In this document: positions 35,656 through 44,092 of the stretch, one piece after another
Position numbering within the stretch: the first letter of the stretch is position 1
How the letters are laid out: each line of letters starts with the position of its first letter
NCBI RefSeq assembly: GCF_035994185.1
Contig: NZ_CP108538.1
Span: 2,666,001 to 2,730,000, forward strand
DNA from: Streptomyces sp. NBC_01217
Lineage (GTDB): Bacteria > Actinomycetota > Actinomycetes > Streptomycetales > Streptomycetaceae
Reading direction: 5' to 3'
DNA: 64,000 nucleotides
The notes under the pieces: generated by a model
The model's input: only the letters and a program-made list of their open reading frames with translations
The model's database searches: none
What the model was told of the DNA's origin: nothing
Made by a program: the position numbers and the translations under genes

Positions 35656-36456
35656 GTGCTCGTGCTGTTGCCGCCCTCCGAAGGAAAGGCCGCGTCGGGG
35701 CGCGGAGCACCCCTGAAGCCGGAGTCGCTGTCGCTGCCGGGGCTGGCCGCGGCGCGGGCGGCGGTCCTCGACGAGCTGGTCGAGCTGTGTGCGGCGGACG
35801 AGGAGAAGGCCCGTGCGGTGCTAGGGCTGAGCGAGGGGCTGCGCGGCGAGATCGCGAAGAACGTGGAGCTGCGGACGGCGGGGACGCGTCCGGCCGGGGA
35901 GATCTACACGGGGGTGCTGTACGACGCCCTGGGCCTGGCCTCCCTGGACACGGCGGCCAGGCGGCGGGCCGGAAGGTCGTTGCTGGTCTTCTCCGGGCTG
36001 TGGGGCGCCGTGCGGGTGGGCGACCGGATTCCTTCGTACCGCTGCTCGATGGGTGTGAAGCTGCCGGGGCTGGGTGCGCTCGGGGCGTACTGGCGCGACC
36101 CGATGGCGCAGGTCATGCCGGAGGCGGCCGGGGACGGCCTCGTGCTGGACCTGCGGTCCTCGGCGTACACGGCGGCCTGGAAGCCGAAGGGGGCGATGGC
36201 GGAGCGCACGGCGAGCGTGCGGGTGCTGCACTCCCAGATGGTGGACGGGGTCGAGAAGCGGTCCGTGGTCAGCCACTTCAACAAGGCGACGAAGGGTCGG
36301 ATGGTCCGCGATCTGCTGGTGGCCGGTGCCCGGCCGAAGGGGCCCGCGGAGCTGGTGAAGACCTTGCGGGAGCTGGGGTACGTGGTGGAGGCCGAGGCCC
36401 CCGCGCGGGCCGGGCGGACGTGGTCGCTCGATGTCGTGGTGACCGAGATCCACTGA
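35656..36456 (+). CDS. yaaA: Peroxide stress protein YaaA (UPF0246)
   Basis: 266 residues beginning LVLLPPSEGKA, the hallmark of the family, with SGLWGAVRVGDRIPSYR, then VKLPGLGALGAYWRDP and VVSHFNKATKGRM. In E. coli YaaA lowers free iron and protects DNA under peroxide stress; the mechanism is not settled. GTG 35656 is preceded by GAAGGAGAA. The gene is divergent from the RNB exoribonuclease gene with a 132-bp spacer. Confidence 0.92.
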   Translation: MLVLLPPSEGKAASGRGAPLKPESLSLPGLAAARAAVLDELVELCAADEEKARAVLGLSEGLRGEIAKNVELRTAGTRPAGEIYTGVLYDALGLASLDTAARRRAGRSLLVFSGLWGAVRVGDRIPSYRCSMGVKLPGLGALGAYWRDPMAQVMPEAAGDGLVLDLRSSAYTAAWKPKGAMAERTASVRVLHSQMVDGVEKRSVVSHFNKATKGRMVRDLLVAGARPKGPAELVKTLRELGYVVEAEAPARAGRTWSLDVVVTEIH

Positions 36457-36472
36457 GCGGGGGCTCACCGCG

Positions 36473-36504
36473 TTGCAACATGCGCAACGTTCGTTGCGTA
36501 TTAT
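36473..36504 (+). promoter_or_regulatory. Inverted-repeat operator over the eda promoter
   Basis: CGCAACG-TT-CGTTGCG is a near-perfect palindrome directly beside TATTAT (36499-36504), a good -10; TTGCAA at 36473 could be the -35, although the 20-bp spacing is long. A second half-site GTTGC lies at 36472. A repressor bound here would block eda. Confidence 0.55.
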
Positions 36505-36529
36505 GCCGTGGGCGCGGCAAGATGAGCGC

Positions 36530-37150
36530 ATGACCTCCTCCGTGCTGGACCTTGCCCCCGTCGTCCCCGTTGTCGTCCTGGAGGACGCCGCCGACGCGGT
36601 GCCGCTCGCCCGGGCGCTGGTCGCGGGCGGGCTCCCGGCCATCGAGGTGACGCTGCGCACCGCCGCCGCGCTGGACACGATCAGGGCGATCTCGGCCGAG
36701 GTGCCGGGCGCGGTGGTCGGGGCCGGCACGGTGATCTCCGTACGCAACGTCTCCGAGACCGTTGCCGCGGGGGCCCGCTTCCTGGTCAGCCCCGGCTGGA
36801 CACAGACGCTGCTGGACGCGATGAAGGCGTCGGGGGTGCCGTTCCTGCCGGGTGTCTCGACGACGTCCGAGGTGGTCGCGCTGCTGGAGCGCGGGGTGAC
36901 CGAGATGAAGTTCTTCCCGGCCGAGGCGGCGGGCGGCACGGCGTATCTGAAGGCGCTCTCCTCGCCGCTGCCACAGGCCCGGTTCTGCCCGACGGGCGGT
37001 ATAGCGCTCGCCTCCGCGCCGTCCTATCTGGCGCTGCCCAACGTCGGCTGCGTGGGCGGCAGTTGGATGGTCCCGGCGGATGCGGTGGCGGCGCGGGACT
37101 GGGCGCGGGTGGAACGGCTGGCGAGCGAGGCGGCGGCGCTGCGCGGCTGA
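36530..37150 (+). CDS. eda: 2-keto-3-deoxy-6-phosphogluconate / 4-hydroxy-2-oxoglutarate aldolase
   Basis: Class I aldolase of 206 residues that splits KDPG to pyruvate and glyceraldehyde-3-phosphate. Schiff-base Lys127 lies in EMKFFPAEAAGG; the catalytic Glu is in AIEVTLR; GAGTVIS and CPTGGIAL bind phosphate. ATG 36530 gives the family N-terminus. No edd or sugar-acid kinase gene is adjacent, so its pathway is unclear here. The palindrome in its promoter suggests control by a sugar-acid-responsive repressor. Confidence 0.9.
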   Translation: MTSSVLDLAPVVPVVVLEDAADAVPLARALVAGGLPAIEVTLRTAAALDTIRAISAEVPGAVVGAGTVISVRNVSETVAAGARFLVSPGWTQTLLDAMKASGVPFLPGVSTTSEVVALLERGVTEMKFFPAEAAGGTAYLKALSSPLPQARFCPTGGIALASAPSYLALPNVGCVGGSWMVPADAVAARDWARVERLASEAAALRG

Positions 37151-37170
37151 TTTCCCCCTACCCGCCCCTC

Positions 37171-37184
37171 CCCCGGAACCGGGG
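37171..37184. terminator. Possible terminator between convergent genes
   Basis: CCCCGG-AA-CCGGGG lies in the 84-bp gap between eda and the convergent RNase H/CobC gene; the tight loop makes it a weak candidate. Confidence 0.35.
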
Positions 37185-37234
37185 CCGGGGGCCCGGAAGC
37201 GGCAGCCTCGCGCCTCGCGGGGGCTTTCGTGTCG

Positions 37235-38494
37235 CTACCTCAGGTGTGACGTGTCGTTCAGCAGCCTGACTGATGCGTTCCCGTCCGCGTAGTACGCCAC
37301 CGCGGACACCGAGGCCGCCGAGAGTTCCATGCGGAACAGGGCTTCCGGCGGGGCGCCCAGTGCCAGGCGGACCAGGGTTTTGATCGGTGTCACGTGGGTG
37401 ACCAGGAGGACCGTGCGGCCCGTGTAGCGGGCGGTGAGGTGGTCGCGGGTGGTTGCGACGCGGCGGGCCACCTCGGCGAAGCTCTCGCCGCCGCCGGTGG
37501 GGGCGGCCTTCGCGGAGGCCAGCCAGGCGTCCAGGTCGGGGCCGTAGCGCTCGCGTACCTCGGCGAACGTCAGGCCCTCCCAGGCGCCGAAGTCCGTCTC
37601 GCGCAGGCCGTCCTCGATCCGGACCTCCAGGCCGAGCCGGGCCGCCACCGCGGCCGCCGTTTCGCGGCAGCGGCGCAGTGGGGAGCTGACGATCTCCTCG
37701 ATCGTGCCGCGGGCGGCCAGCGACTGGGCGATGCGTTCGGCCTGGTCGCGGCCGGTCGTCGAGAGTTCGGGGTCGCTGCCGCCGCTGCCCGAGAACCGCT
37801 TCTCGGGGGTGAGGGCCGTCTCGCCGTGCCTCAGCAGTACGAAGGTGGCGGGCGCGCCGAGGTCGGGCGCAGCGCCCCAGCCCACCTGGGGGGTGGCGGA
37901 GGGTGCCGCTCCCGGGCGGGAGGCCAGGGCCGCGCGGGCCCTGGCCGCGCCCGCCGCCGCGTCGCCGGGCGGGCCCGAGACGGGCGGCAGGTCGGCGGTC
38001 GTCGTGAGCCGGGGCGTGTCGAGCGCGGCCGTCGACGAGGACGGCTCCCACTGCTTGCCGCGCTTGCCCGCGTCCATCGCCTCGTTGGCGAGCCGGTCCG
38101 CGTGCTTGTTCTGCTCGCGCGGGATCCACTCGTACGTGACGGCGGAGGCCGGCAGGATTCGCGCCGCCTGTGCCGCGAGCGGCTTCATGTCGGGGTGCTT
38201 GATCTTCCAGCGGCCCGACATCTGTTCCACGACCAGCTTGGAGTCCATCCGGACCCGCACCTGGAGCGCACCGTCCGCCGAGGCGTCCGGCACCAGCGCC
38301 TTCGCCGCCTTCAGGCCCGCGATGAGGCCCTTGTACTCGGCGACGTTGTTCGTCGCGACGCCGATGTACTCGGCGGCCTCGGCGAGAGTCTCCCCCGTCA
38401 ACGGGTCGATGACGACCGCACCGTAACCGGCGGGCCCGGGATTGCCCCGGGAACCGCCGTCGGCCTCGATGACGAACTGGCGCGGCTGGGTCAT
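37235..38494 (-). CDS. Bifunctional RNase H1 / CobC-like acid phosphatase
   Basis: 419 residues in two domains, a fusion typical of actinobacteria (Rv2228c type). Residues 1-140 are RNase H1: FVIEADGGSRGNPGPAGYG, VATNNVAEYKGLIAGL, VRMDSKLVVEQM and NKHADRLANEAM carry the DEDD metal ligands. After an Ala/Pro-rich linker, residues 220-419 are a histidine phosphatase with LLRHGETALTP (phospho-His), SSPLRRCRETA and LLVTHVTP. In related proteins the second domain has acid phosphatase and alpha-ribazole phosphatase activity. The ATG shares bases with the zinc-ribbon gene stop (TAATG), so translation is coupled. Confidence 0.93.
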   Translation of the reverse strand: MTQPRQFVIEADGGSRGNPGPAGYGAVVIDPLTGETLAEAAEYIGVATNNVAEYKGLIAGLKAAKALVPDASADGALQVRVRMDSKLVVEQMSGRWKIKHPDMKPLAAQAARILPASAVTYEWIPREQNKHADRLANEAMDAGKRGKQWEPSSSTAALDTPRLTTTADLPPVSGPPGDAAAGAARARAALASRPGAAPSATPQVGWGAAPDLGAPATFVLLRHGETALTPEKRFSGSGGSDPELSTTGRDQAERIAQSLAARGTIEEIVSSPLRRCRETAAAVAARLGLEVRIEDGLRETDFGAWEGLTFAEVRERYGPDLDAWLASAKAAPTGGGESFAEVARRVATTRDHLTARYTGRTVLLVTHVTPIKTLVRLALGAPPEALFRMELSAASVSAVAYYADGNASVRLLNDTSHLR

Positions 38495-39237
38495 TACAGG
38501 CCCGACTCCGACGTACGGACCAGGATGCGACGGCAGTTCTCGCAGCGCAGGACGGTGTCCGGGGAGGCCGCCTTCACATCGTTGACCTCGGTGATGTTCA
38601 GTTCCAGGCGGCAGCCCTCGCAACGGCGCTGGTAGAGGCGGGCGGCGCCCACCCCGCCCTGCTGGACGCGGAGCTTGTCGTACAGCTTCAGCAGGTCCGC
38701 GGGGACGGAACCGGCGACGAGCCCGCGCTCCTTGGTGACGGTCGCGACCTCCTCGTCCAGCTCCTTCGTCGCGGCGTCACGGCGGGCGGTCGCGTCGTCG
38801 ACCTTGGCCTGGACGGCGGAGACCCGGTCGGACAGCTCGGTGACGCGCTCCTGGGCGGACTCGCGGCGCTCCATCACTTCGAGGACGACGTCCTCCAGGT
38901 CGCCCTGACGCTTGGCCAGCGAGGCGATCTCGCGCTGGAGGCTCTCCAGGTCCTTGGGCGAGGTGACCGCACCGGAGTCGAGGCGCTGCTGGTCGCGGGC
39001 GGCGCGCTGGCGCACCTGGTCGACGTCCTGCTCCGCCTTGGTCTGCTCGCGGGCGGTGTCGCTCTCCTCGGTCTGCGAGGCGACCAGCAGGTCACGCAGT
39101 TGCGCGAGGTCGCTGGTGAGCGACTCGATCTCGGCGTGCTCGGGCAGCGACTTGCGCCGGTGCGCGAGCTGCGACAGGCGTACGTCGAGGGCCTGGACGT
39201 CGAGGAGTCGGATCTGGTCGGCGGGCGCGGCGTTCAG
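38494..39237 (-). CDS. C4 zinc-ribbon coiled-coil protein (CT398-like)
   Basis: About 247 residues: an extended coiled coil (20-190) rich in Glu, Arg and Gln, then a C-terminal zinc ribbon with Cys pairs in YQRRCEGCRLEL and RCENCRRILV. Homologues sit between Nif3 and RNase H genes throughout actinobacteria; the function is not settled (RNA- or secretion-related roles have been proposed). No ATG or GTG fits the conserved N-terminus NAAPADQIRLLDVQALD; the best start is CTG at 39237, which overlaps the Nif3 stop as CTGA. Confidence 0.85.
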   Translation of the reverse strand: MNAAPADQIRLLDVQALDVRLSQLAHRRKSLPEHAEIESLTSDLAQLRDLLVASQTEESDTAREQTKAEQDVDQVRQRAARDQQRLDSGAVTSPKDLESLQREIASLAKRQGDLEDVVLEVMERRESAQERVTELSDRVSAVQAKVDDATARRDAATKELDEEVATVTKERGLVAGSVPADLLKLYDKLRVQQGGVGAARLYQRRCEGCRLELNITEVNDVKAASPDTVLRCENCRRILVRTSESGL

Positions 39238-40076
39238 TTGGGGGCTCCAGAAGAGTGGTGGGTGGTGGTGGTCCAGGGGTCGGTGACCTGCTTCGAGACA
39301 TGGACCCGCAGGTCCCATCCGTGGCGGTCGGAAATCGCGTCGAGCTGCGCTGCGGCCTGTTCGCACCAGGGCCATTCGGTGGCCCAGTGGGCGGCGTCGA
39401 GCAGGCCCAGCGGGGAGCGCTGGACGGCCTCGGAGGCCGGGTGGTGGCGCAGGTCGGCGGTGAGGAAGGCATCGACACCGGCGGCGCGCACCGCGTCGAA
39501 GAGGCCGTCGCCGGAGCCGCCGCTGACCGCGACGGTGCGTACCGTCGCCGACGGGTCGCCCGCGAGCCGGATGCCCTGCGCGGTGGCGGGCAGCCGGGCT
39601 GCGGCGCGGGCGGCGAGGTCGGCCAGGCTCTCGGGGTGGTCGAGCACACAGATCCGGCCGAGGCCGCGATGGCCCTTGGGGTCGGAGGGGTCCGGCACGA
39701 GGGGGCCGTCGACACGCAGGTCGAGCGCACCGGCGAGGGCGTCGGAGACGCCCGGGTCGGCGGTGTCGGCGTTGGTGTGGGCGACGTGCAGCGCGATGTC
39801 GTGCTTGATGAGGGTGTGCACGACCCGGCCCTTGAAGGTGTCGGCCGCGACCGTCGTCGTACCCCGCAGATAGAGCGGGTGGTGGGTGACGATCAGCTGG
39901 GCGCCGAGCCCGATCGCCTCGTCGACGATCTCGTGGACGGGGTCGACGGCGAAGAGCACCCGGTCGACCTGTGCGCCGGGATCTCCGCAGACGGTACCGA
40001 CCGCGTCCCAGTCTTCGGCCCACTCGGGCGGCCAGAGAGCGTCGAGCTCGGCGAGGACTTCAGACAGACGGGGCAC
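39234..40076 (-). CDS. Nif3-like dinuclear metal-centre protein
   Basis: 280 residues of the NIF3/YbgI family, hexameric toroids with a two-metal site; several family members have been described as GTP cyclohydrolase-type or phosphoesterase-like, but the physiological role is uncertain. Metal-ligand blocks are QLIVTHHPLYLRG, LHVAHTNADTA and, late, VSGGSGDGLFDAVRAAG with FLTADLRHHPASEA. First gene of the coupled Nif3 / zinc-ribbon / RNase H operon. Confidence 0.92.
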   Translation of the reverse strand: MPRLSEVLAELDALWPPEWAEDWDAVGTVCGDPGAQVDRVLFAVDPVHEIVDEAIGLGAQLIVTHHPLYLRGTTTVAADTFKGRVVHTLIKHDIALHVAHTNADTADPGVSDALAGALDLRVDGPLVPDPSDPKGHRGLGRICVLDHPESLADLAARAAARLPATAQGIRLAGDPSATVRTVAVSGGSGDGLFDAVRAAGVDAFLTADLRHHPASEAVQRSPLGLLDAAHWATEWPWCEQAAAQLDAISDRHGWDLRVHVSKQVTDPWTTTTHHSSGAPN

Positions 40077-40160
40077 AAGGAAAGGCTACCTGCCCTGCGT
40101 GCCCCGTCGCCCATGGCTTCGATGACCCGTGCGCACGGGCCACAGCCTGCTAAGAAATCG

Positions 40161-41204
40161 TTACTTCACGAGGTCGGCGCGGAGGTCGTCGAGGACCAGG
40201 TTCGCGGCCGTGACACCGAGGCCGAGGTACCAGGTCTCGTCGGAGACGTCCTTGGCCCGGCCGTCCTTGACCGCCTTGAGGTTCTTCCACAGCGGGTTGG
40301 ACTGGGTGGTGTCGCGCTTGGTGGCCTTCACGTCGCCGTAGACGCCGGTGAAGATCCAGTCGGCGTCGGCCTCGTCGATCCTCTCCGGGCTGACCTCCAC
40401 GGCGAGGTCCTCGATCTGCTGGTTCTTCGGCCGGGGCAGACCCGCGTCGCCGAGGATGGTGCCGATGAAGGACGCCTTGGCGTAGAGGCGGATCCGGTCC
40501 GGCATGTAGCGGACCATGGAGATGGTCGGCTTGTCCGGGCCGACGTCCTCGCCGAGCTTCTTCGCCTTCGCCTCGTACGCGTCCAGCTCGCTCTGTGCCT
40601 TGGCGGTCCTGTCCAGCGCCGCCGCGTTGAGGAGGTAGTTCTGCTTCCAGGTGAAGCCCGGGCGGATGGAGAACACGGTCGGCGCGATCTTGGAGAGCGC
40701 GTCGTACTTGTCGGCGGCGCGCAGCTGGCTGCCGAGGATCAGGTCGGGCTTCAGACCGGCGATCGCCTCAAGGTTGAGGTTGTTGATCGTGCCGACATTC
40801 TTCGGGTTGCCCGCGTTCTTCTTCAGGTACGAGGGGATGGCCGCGTCGCCCTCGGAGGGGGCGTAGCCGACCGGCTTCACACCCAGCGAGACGACGTTGT
40901 CGAACTCGCCGACGTCCAGCACGACGACGCGCTTGGGCGCGGACTTCAGCTCGGTCCTGCCCATGGCGTGGGTGAGGGTCCGGGGGAACTGGCCTGGCTC
41001 GGCGTCCGTGCCGTACTCCGCCGTCTTCTTCGCGGCGTCGGCGAAGTCCTTGCCGCCCGTCGCGACGGCCGCCTTCTTGTCACCGCCGTTCCCTGACTTG
41101 GCCGAGGCGTCCGAGCCTCCGTCGCCGCCCCCGCAGGCCGAGAGGGAAAGGGCGGCAGCCACTGCCAGGCCGACTGCGGCAGTGCCGCGGTGACGAAGGG
41201 ACAT
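40161..41204 (-). CDS. Iron-siderophore ABC transporter substrate-binding lipoprotein
   Basis: 347 residues with a lipoprotein signal (ALSLSACGGG, lipobox Cys about 25) and the periplasmic-binding fold of the FecB/BtuF type: VVVLDVGEFDNVVSLGVKP, LNLEAIAGLKPDLILGS and SMVRYMPDRIRLYA. It should bind a ferric siderophore outside the membrane. I chose ATG 41204; a longer upstream frame lacks the signal peptide at its start. No permease or ATPase gene is adjacent, so it must share a transporter. The iron box 35 bp upstream predicts repression by DmdR/IdeR when iron is plentiful. Confidence 0.92.
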   Translation of the reverse strand: MSLRHRGTAAVGLAVAAALSLSACGGGDGGSDASAKSGNGGDKKAAVATGGKDFADAAKKTAEYGTDAEPGQFPRTLTHAMGRTELKSAPKRVVVLDVGEFDNVVSLGVKPVGYAPSEGDAAIPSYLKKNAGNPKNVGTINNLNLEAIAGLKPDLILGSQLRAADKYDALSKIAPTVFSIRPGFTWKQNYLLNAAALDRTAKAQSELDAYEAKAKKLGEDVGPDKPTISMVRYMPDRIRLYAKASFIGTILGDAGLPRPKNQQIEDLAVEVSPERIDEADADWIFTGVYGDVKATKRDTTQSNPLWKNLKAVKDGRAKDVSDETWYLGLGVTAANLVLDDLRADLVK

Positions 41205-41238
41205 CACTTGCTCCAGTCGAGGGTCACACAGGTATTGC

Positions 41239-41257
41239 TTAGGGCTGCCTAACCTTA
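41239..41257 (-). promoter_or_regulatory. DmdR/IdeR-type iron box
   Basis: TTAGG-GCTG-CCTAA is a perfect palindrome (41239-41252) followed by CCTTA, matching the core of actinobacterial iron boxes. It lies just upstream of the siderophore-binding lipoprotein gene. Confidence 0.85.
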
Positions 41258-41401
41258 TGCACCCGTCCCGTGGCAAGCACAGGCGCCCCCTGCCCCTCAG
41301 GCGAATCCGGGCATCACCACCCTTATGTGTGAAGTGGCGGGTCTCGTGTTGTTCGGCAGGAAGTGCGAAAACTAGCTTCGGTTGCCGGAGGTGACCAGTC
41401 C

Positions 41402-42712
41402 ATGACTGCCTGTGCCATCGAGAACGAGACCGCGGGGGCGACCGGGGCCGCCGCAGACTCCGCGAGCGCCGGAGACACCGGGGATGCCGGAGACGCGGTG
41501 CTGGAGAACGACGAGCCGGACACACCGGGGGCGCCGCCCGCGTTCACGATCGCCGCGGACGGTTCGTACGCGGCCCGGCTCGCCCTCCGCGACGTCGGCG
41601 CGGAGCCGTCCGAAGAGGCCGCGCAGGCGTGGTTCGTGGAGCGCTGGACGCTCGACGGGCACGAGCCGTACGCCGTGCCGCTCCCCCTCGATCAGCCGGA
41701 GGAGCCGGACTCGGACGTGTTGCCGCTGGCCGACGGGCGGGTGCTGATCCGGCGCCGGGTCGCGGACCGGCATGCGTTCTCGCTGCTCTATCCGACCGGC
41801 CCCGGCACCGGTGAATTGCCGCTGGGCGCCGTCGGATGCGCGGATCTGACGCTGCTGCCGCCGTCGCCGGACGGTGCGAGCGCGTACGCCCTGTCGGTCG
41901 GTGCGCACTCCACCGCCGTCTGGCTGGTGGCGGGCGGCGCGTTCGGTCCCGAACGGGTCGCGGAGGTCCAGGGGCGCTGCTCGGGCGGGGTCTGGCTGGA
42001 CCGGGCGGGGCGGATGCTGGCCCTGGACCGGGAGATGCCGGGCGGCGGGCCGGTCAAGGCCGTTGCCGTGGACCTGGAGCGGGGAGGCGAGGTGACGCCG
42101 CTGCTGCAGATCGCGCCGGAGAGCAACGACCGGCTGCTGCTCGCCGACGCGGACAGCGGGCTGCTGCTGATCCGCTCGGACGCGCCGGGGCACGACCGGC
42201 TCGGGTGGGGGGTGCTGGGCAGCTGCCTGCCGGTGCGTTTCCCGGAGTGTCTGCGCCCGGCCGATGTGGCGGTGACGCCGTTCGCCGTACAGCCGGGGCA
42301 GATGCTGATGCCGGAGAGCTGTGCGGTGGCCCTGCGGATCGACGGGGCGGTGGGCAGCTGGCTCGGGGTATGGCGCCCGGCGGGGCGCCGGCTGCATCAA
42401 CTCGCCGCCCCCGAGGGGTGGCAGGCCGGTCGCGGGGTATGGACCCGGGAGGGCGTGCTCAGACTTCCGTACGCCAATGAGAACGTGGCGTGCGGGGTGG
42501 CACTGCTGGAGGCACCGGTGGACGGGGAACGCGGCGCGGAACCGGCGGCGTGGGCGGGAGCGGAAACGGGCACGGGAGCGGGCATGGAAGCGGGTATGGA
42601 AGCAGCTGCGGAAAGCGGTATGCAACCGTCCGCCGCCGCTGCGCCTCTTCCGATGTGCAAGCCGGTTCCGCTGGGGCAGGCGCCTCTCATGGGGCGCATG
42701 GTGCCTGGTTAA
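41402..42712 (+). CDS. Conserved hypothetical protein, possible beta-propeller
   Basis: About 436 residues. After an acidic, Ala/Gly-rich N-terminus (1-55) come repeated short strands ending in patterns such as DGRVLIRRRV, GVWLDRAGRMLALDRE and DSGLLLIRSDAPG, spaced like blades of a propeller; the tail is low-complexity. There is no signal peptide or transmembrane segment, so it is probably cytosolic. ATG 41402 is preceded by GGAGGTGACC. I do not recognise a function. It is divergent from the siderophore-binding gene across 197 bp containing the iron box, so iron might also affect it. Confidence 0.8.
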   Translation: MTACAIENETAGATGAAADSASAGDTGDAGDAVLENDEPDTPGAPPAFTIAADGSYAARLALRDVGAEPSEEAAQAWFVERWTLDGHEPYAVPLPLDQPEEPDSDVLPLADGRVLIRRRVADRHAFSLLYPTGPGTGELPLGAVGCADLTLLPPSPDGASAYALSVGAHSTAVWLVAGGAFGPERVAEVQGRCSGGVWLDRAGRMLALDREMPGGGPVKAVAVDLERGGEVTPLLQIAPESNDRLLLADADSGLLLIRSDAPGHDRLGWGVLGSCLPVRFPECLRPADVAVTPFAVQPGQMLMPESCAVALRIDGAVGSWLGVWRPAGRRLHQLAAPEGWQAGRGVWTREGVLRLPYANENVACGVALLEAPVDGERGAEPAAWAGAETGTGAGMEAGMEAAAESGMQPSAAAAPLPMCKPVPLGQAPLMGRMVPG

Positions 42713-42834
42713 AATCCGGACCTGGGCTACGCAGCCGTATCCGACGGTCGCCGACGGTGACCGTGCCGTGTTGCGGTGGCGCGATCGGCCCTGGTGACAC
42801 ACACGTAAGCGATCACAACGGGGTGACTTCCCAC

Positions 42835-43020
42835 ATGTCTGAAGCCCGAACCGACACGACCCAGACGCGCCCGCCGGGGGCGGACGCGGAACGGGCCGAA
42901 GCCGGCGGCTCCGGAAAGCACCGAGGGGGCGTATCGATGGACGACGCGTCGGCGCAGCCGCACGGCCGCCACCGCCGCGCCTGCGAGGGGGACAACGGCG
43001 GAGGCAGCCGGGCGGCCTGA
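42835..43020 (+). CDS. Small hydrophilic hypothetical protein
   Basis: 61 residues, strongly polar, with GSGKHRGGVSMDDASAQP and PHGRHRRACEGDN; motifs of the type GKHRG and GRHRR recur in small Streptomyces proteins of unknown role. GGGGTGA stands 8 bp before the ATG and a strong terminator follows 24 bp after the stop, which together support a real gene. No domain or function recognised. Confidence 0.55.
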   Translation: MSEARTDTTQTRPPGADAERAEAGGSGKHRGGVSMDDASAQPHGRHRRACEGDNGGGSRAA

Positions 43021-43044
43021 CCGCACGGAAGATCGACGAGGGAC

Positions 43045-43087
43045 GGGTGGGCCCCGGCAGCCGATGACCGGTTGCCGGGGCCCACCC
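43045..43087. terminator. Bidirectional terminator
   Basis: GGGTGGGCCCCGGCA (43045-43059) and TGCCGGGGCCCACCC (43073-43087) form a perfect 15-bp stem between the small + strand gene and the convergent SDR gene. Confidence 0.9.
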
Positions 43088-43100
43088 CTTTCCGTTGCGG

Positions 43101-44048
43101 TCAGTCCCGTTTCAGGCCGAGCACCTCGGCCGCGGCGAAGGTCTCACCCGTCGGGCGGTCCTCGTAGTACGGGGAGAGCAGCTCGTCCAGCTCGTCGAAG
43201 GAGAACGTCTCCTTCGAGGAGTCGAACTTCGCCGCCACCCTTGGGCGTTCGACGATCGCGACCATCCCGCCGTGCACCACGAAGAGCTGCCCGTTGACCT
43301 TGGCGGCCGCCGGGGAGGCCAGATAGCCGACCAGTGGCGAGACGTGCTCGGGGGCGAGCGCGTCGAGCCGGCCGTCCGCCGGTTCCTGGAGGCCCGCGAA
43401 GACGTCCTCGGTCATCCGGGTGCGGGCCCGCGGGCAGATGGCGTTGGCGGTGACGCCGTACCTGGCCAGGGCCAGGGCCGTGGAGGTGGTGAGGCCGACG
43501 ATGCCGCCCTTGGCCGCCGCGTAGTTCGGCTGGCCCGCCGAACCGGCCAGGAACGCCTCCGACGAGGTGTTGACGATCCGCCCGTGGACCGGGCCGCCGG
43601 ACTCCTTGGAGCGGGCGCGCCAGTGGGACGCGGCGAAGTGCGTGGTGTTGAAGTGGCCCTTGAGGTGGACCCTGATGACGGAGTCCCACTCGTCCTCCGT
43701 CATCGAGAAGACCATCCGGTCGCGCAGGATGCCCGCGTTGTTGACCAGGACGTCCAGCTTTCCGTACGTGTCGACGGCCAGCTCCACCAGGGCGCGGGCC
43801 TGCTCGTGGTCGGAGACGTCGCCGAGGTGCGCGACGGCGCGGCCGCCCGCCGCCCGGATCTCCTCGGCGACCTCCTCCGCGGGGGTCGCGGACGCCTCAC
43901 CGGAGCCGTCACGGCCCGGCTGCCCGTAGTCGTTGACGACGACGGACGCGCCGAGCCTCGCCAGTTCCAGCGCTTCGGCGCGGCCGAGGCCGCGGCCCGC
44001 ACCCGTGACGATCACGGACAGGCCGTTCAGGGGAAGGGGTTGTGACAT
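43101..44048 (-). CDS. Short-chain dehydrogenase, hsd4A / MFE-2-like 3-hydroxyacyl-CoA dehydrogenase
   Basis: 315 residues with TGAGRGLGRAEAL (NAD site), NNAGILRDRM, and the catalytic QPNYAAAKGG with Ser in NTSSEAFLAG. The extended C-terminus and VVVNDYGQPGRDGSG insertion match the dehydrogenase part of peroxisomal multifunctional enzyme 2 and actinobacterial Hsd4A, which act on 3-hydroxyacyl-CoA esters of sterol side chains or fatty acids. Last gene of the MaoC-ADH-SDR operon, 45 bp after ADH. The co-encoded MaoC hydratase would make its substrate. Exact acyl chain is unknown. Confidence 0.87.
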   Translation of the reverse strand: MSQPLPLNGLSVIVTGAGRGLGRAEALELARLGASVVVNDYGQPGRDGSGEASATPAEEVAEEIRAAGGRAVAHLGDVSDHEQARALVELAVDTYGKLDVLVNNAGILRDRMVFSMTEDEWDSVIRVHLKGHFNTTHFAASHWRARSKESGGPVHGRIVNTSSEAFLAGSAGQPNYAAAKGGIVGLTTSTALALARYGVTANAICPRARTRMTEDVFAGLQEPADGRLDALAPEHVSPLVGYLASPAAAKVNGQLFVVHGGMVAIVERPRVAAKFDSSKETFSFDELDELLSPYYEDRPTGETFAAAEVLGLKRD

Positions 44049-44092
44049 CGAAACCTCTGGAGTCCTCTCGGAGCATGCGGGTCGGCCTGCGG

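Noticed and set aside
37394..38635. 413-codon + strand frame opposite RNase H/CobC
   Set aside because: Antisense shadow of a clear two-domain gene.
39255..41096. 613-codon + strand frame opposite the Nif3 and siderophore-binding genes
   Set aside because: Composition is Arg/Gly/Val-rich antisense noise; both minus-strand genes are well supported.
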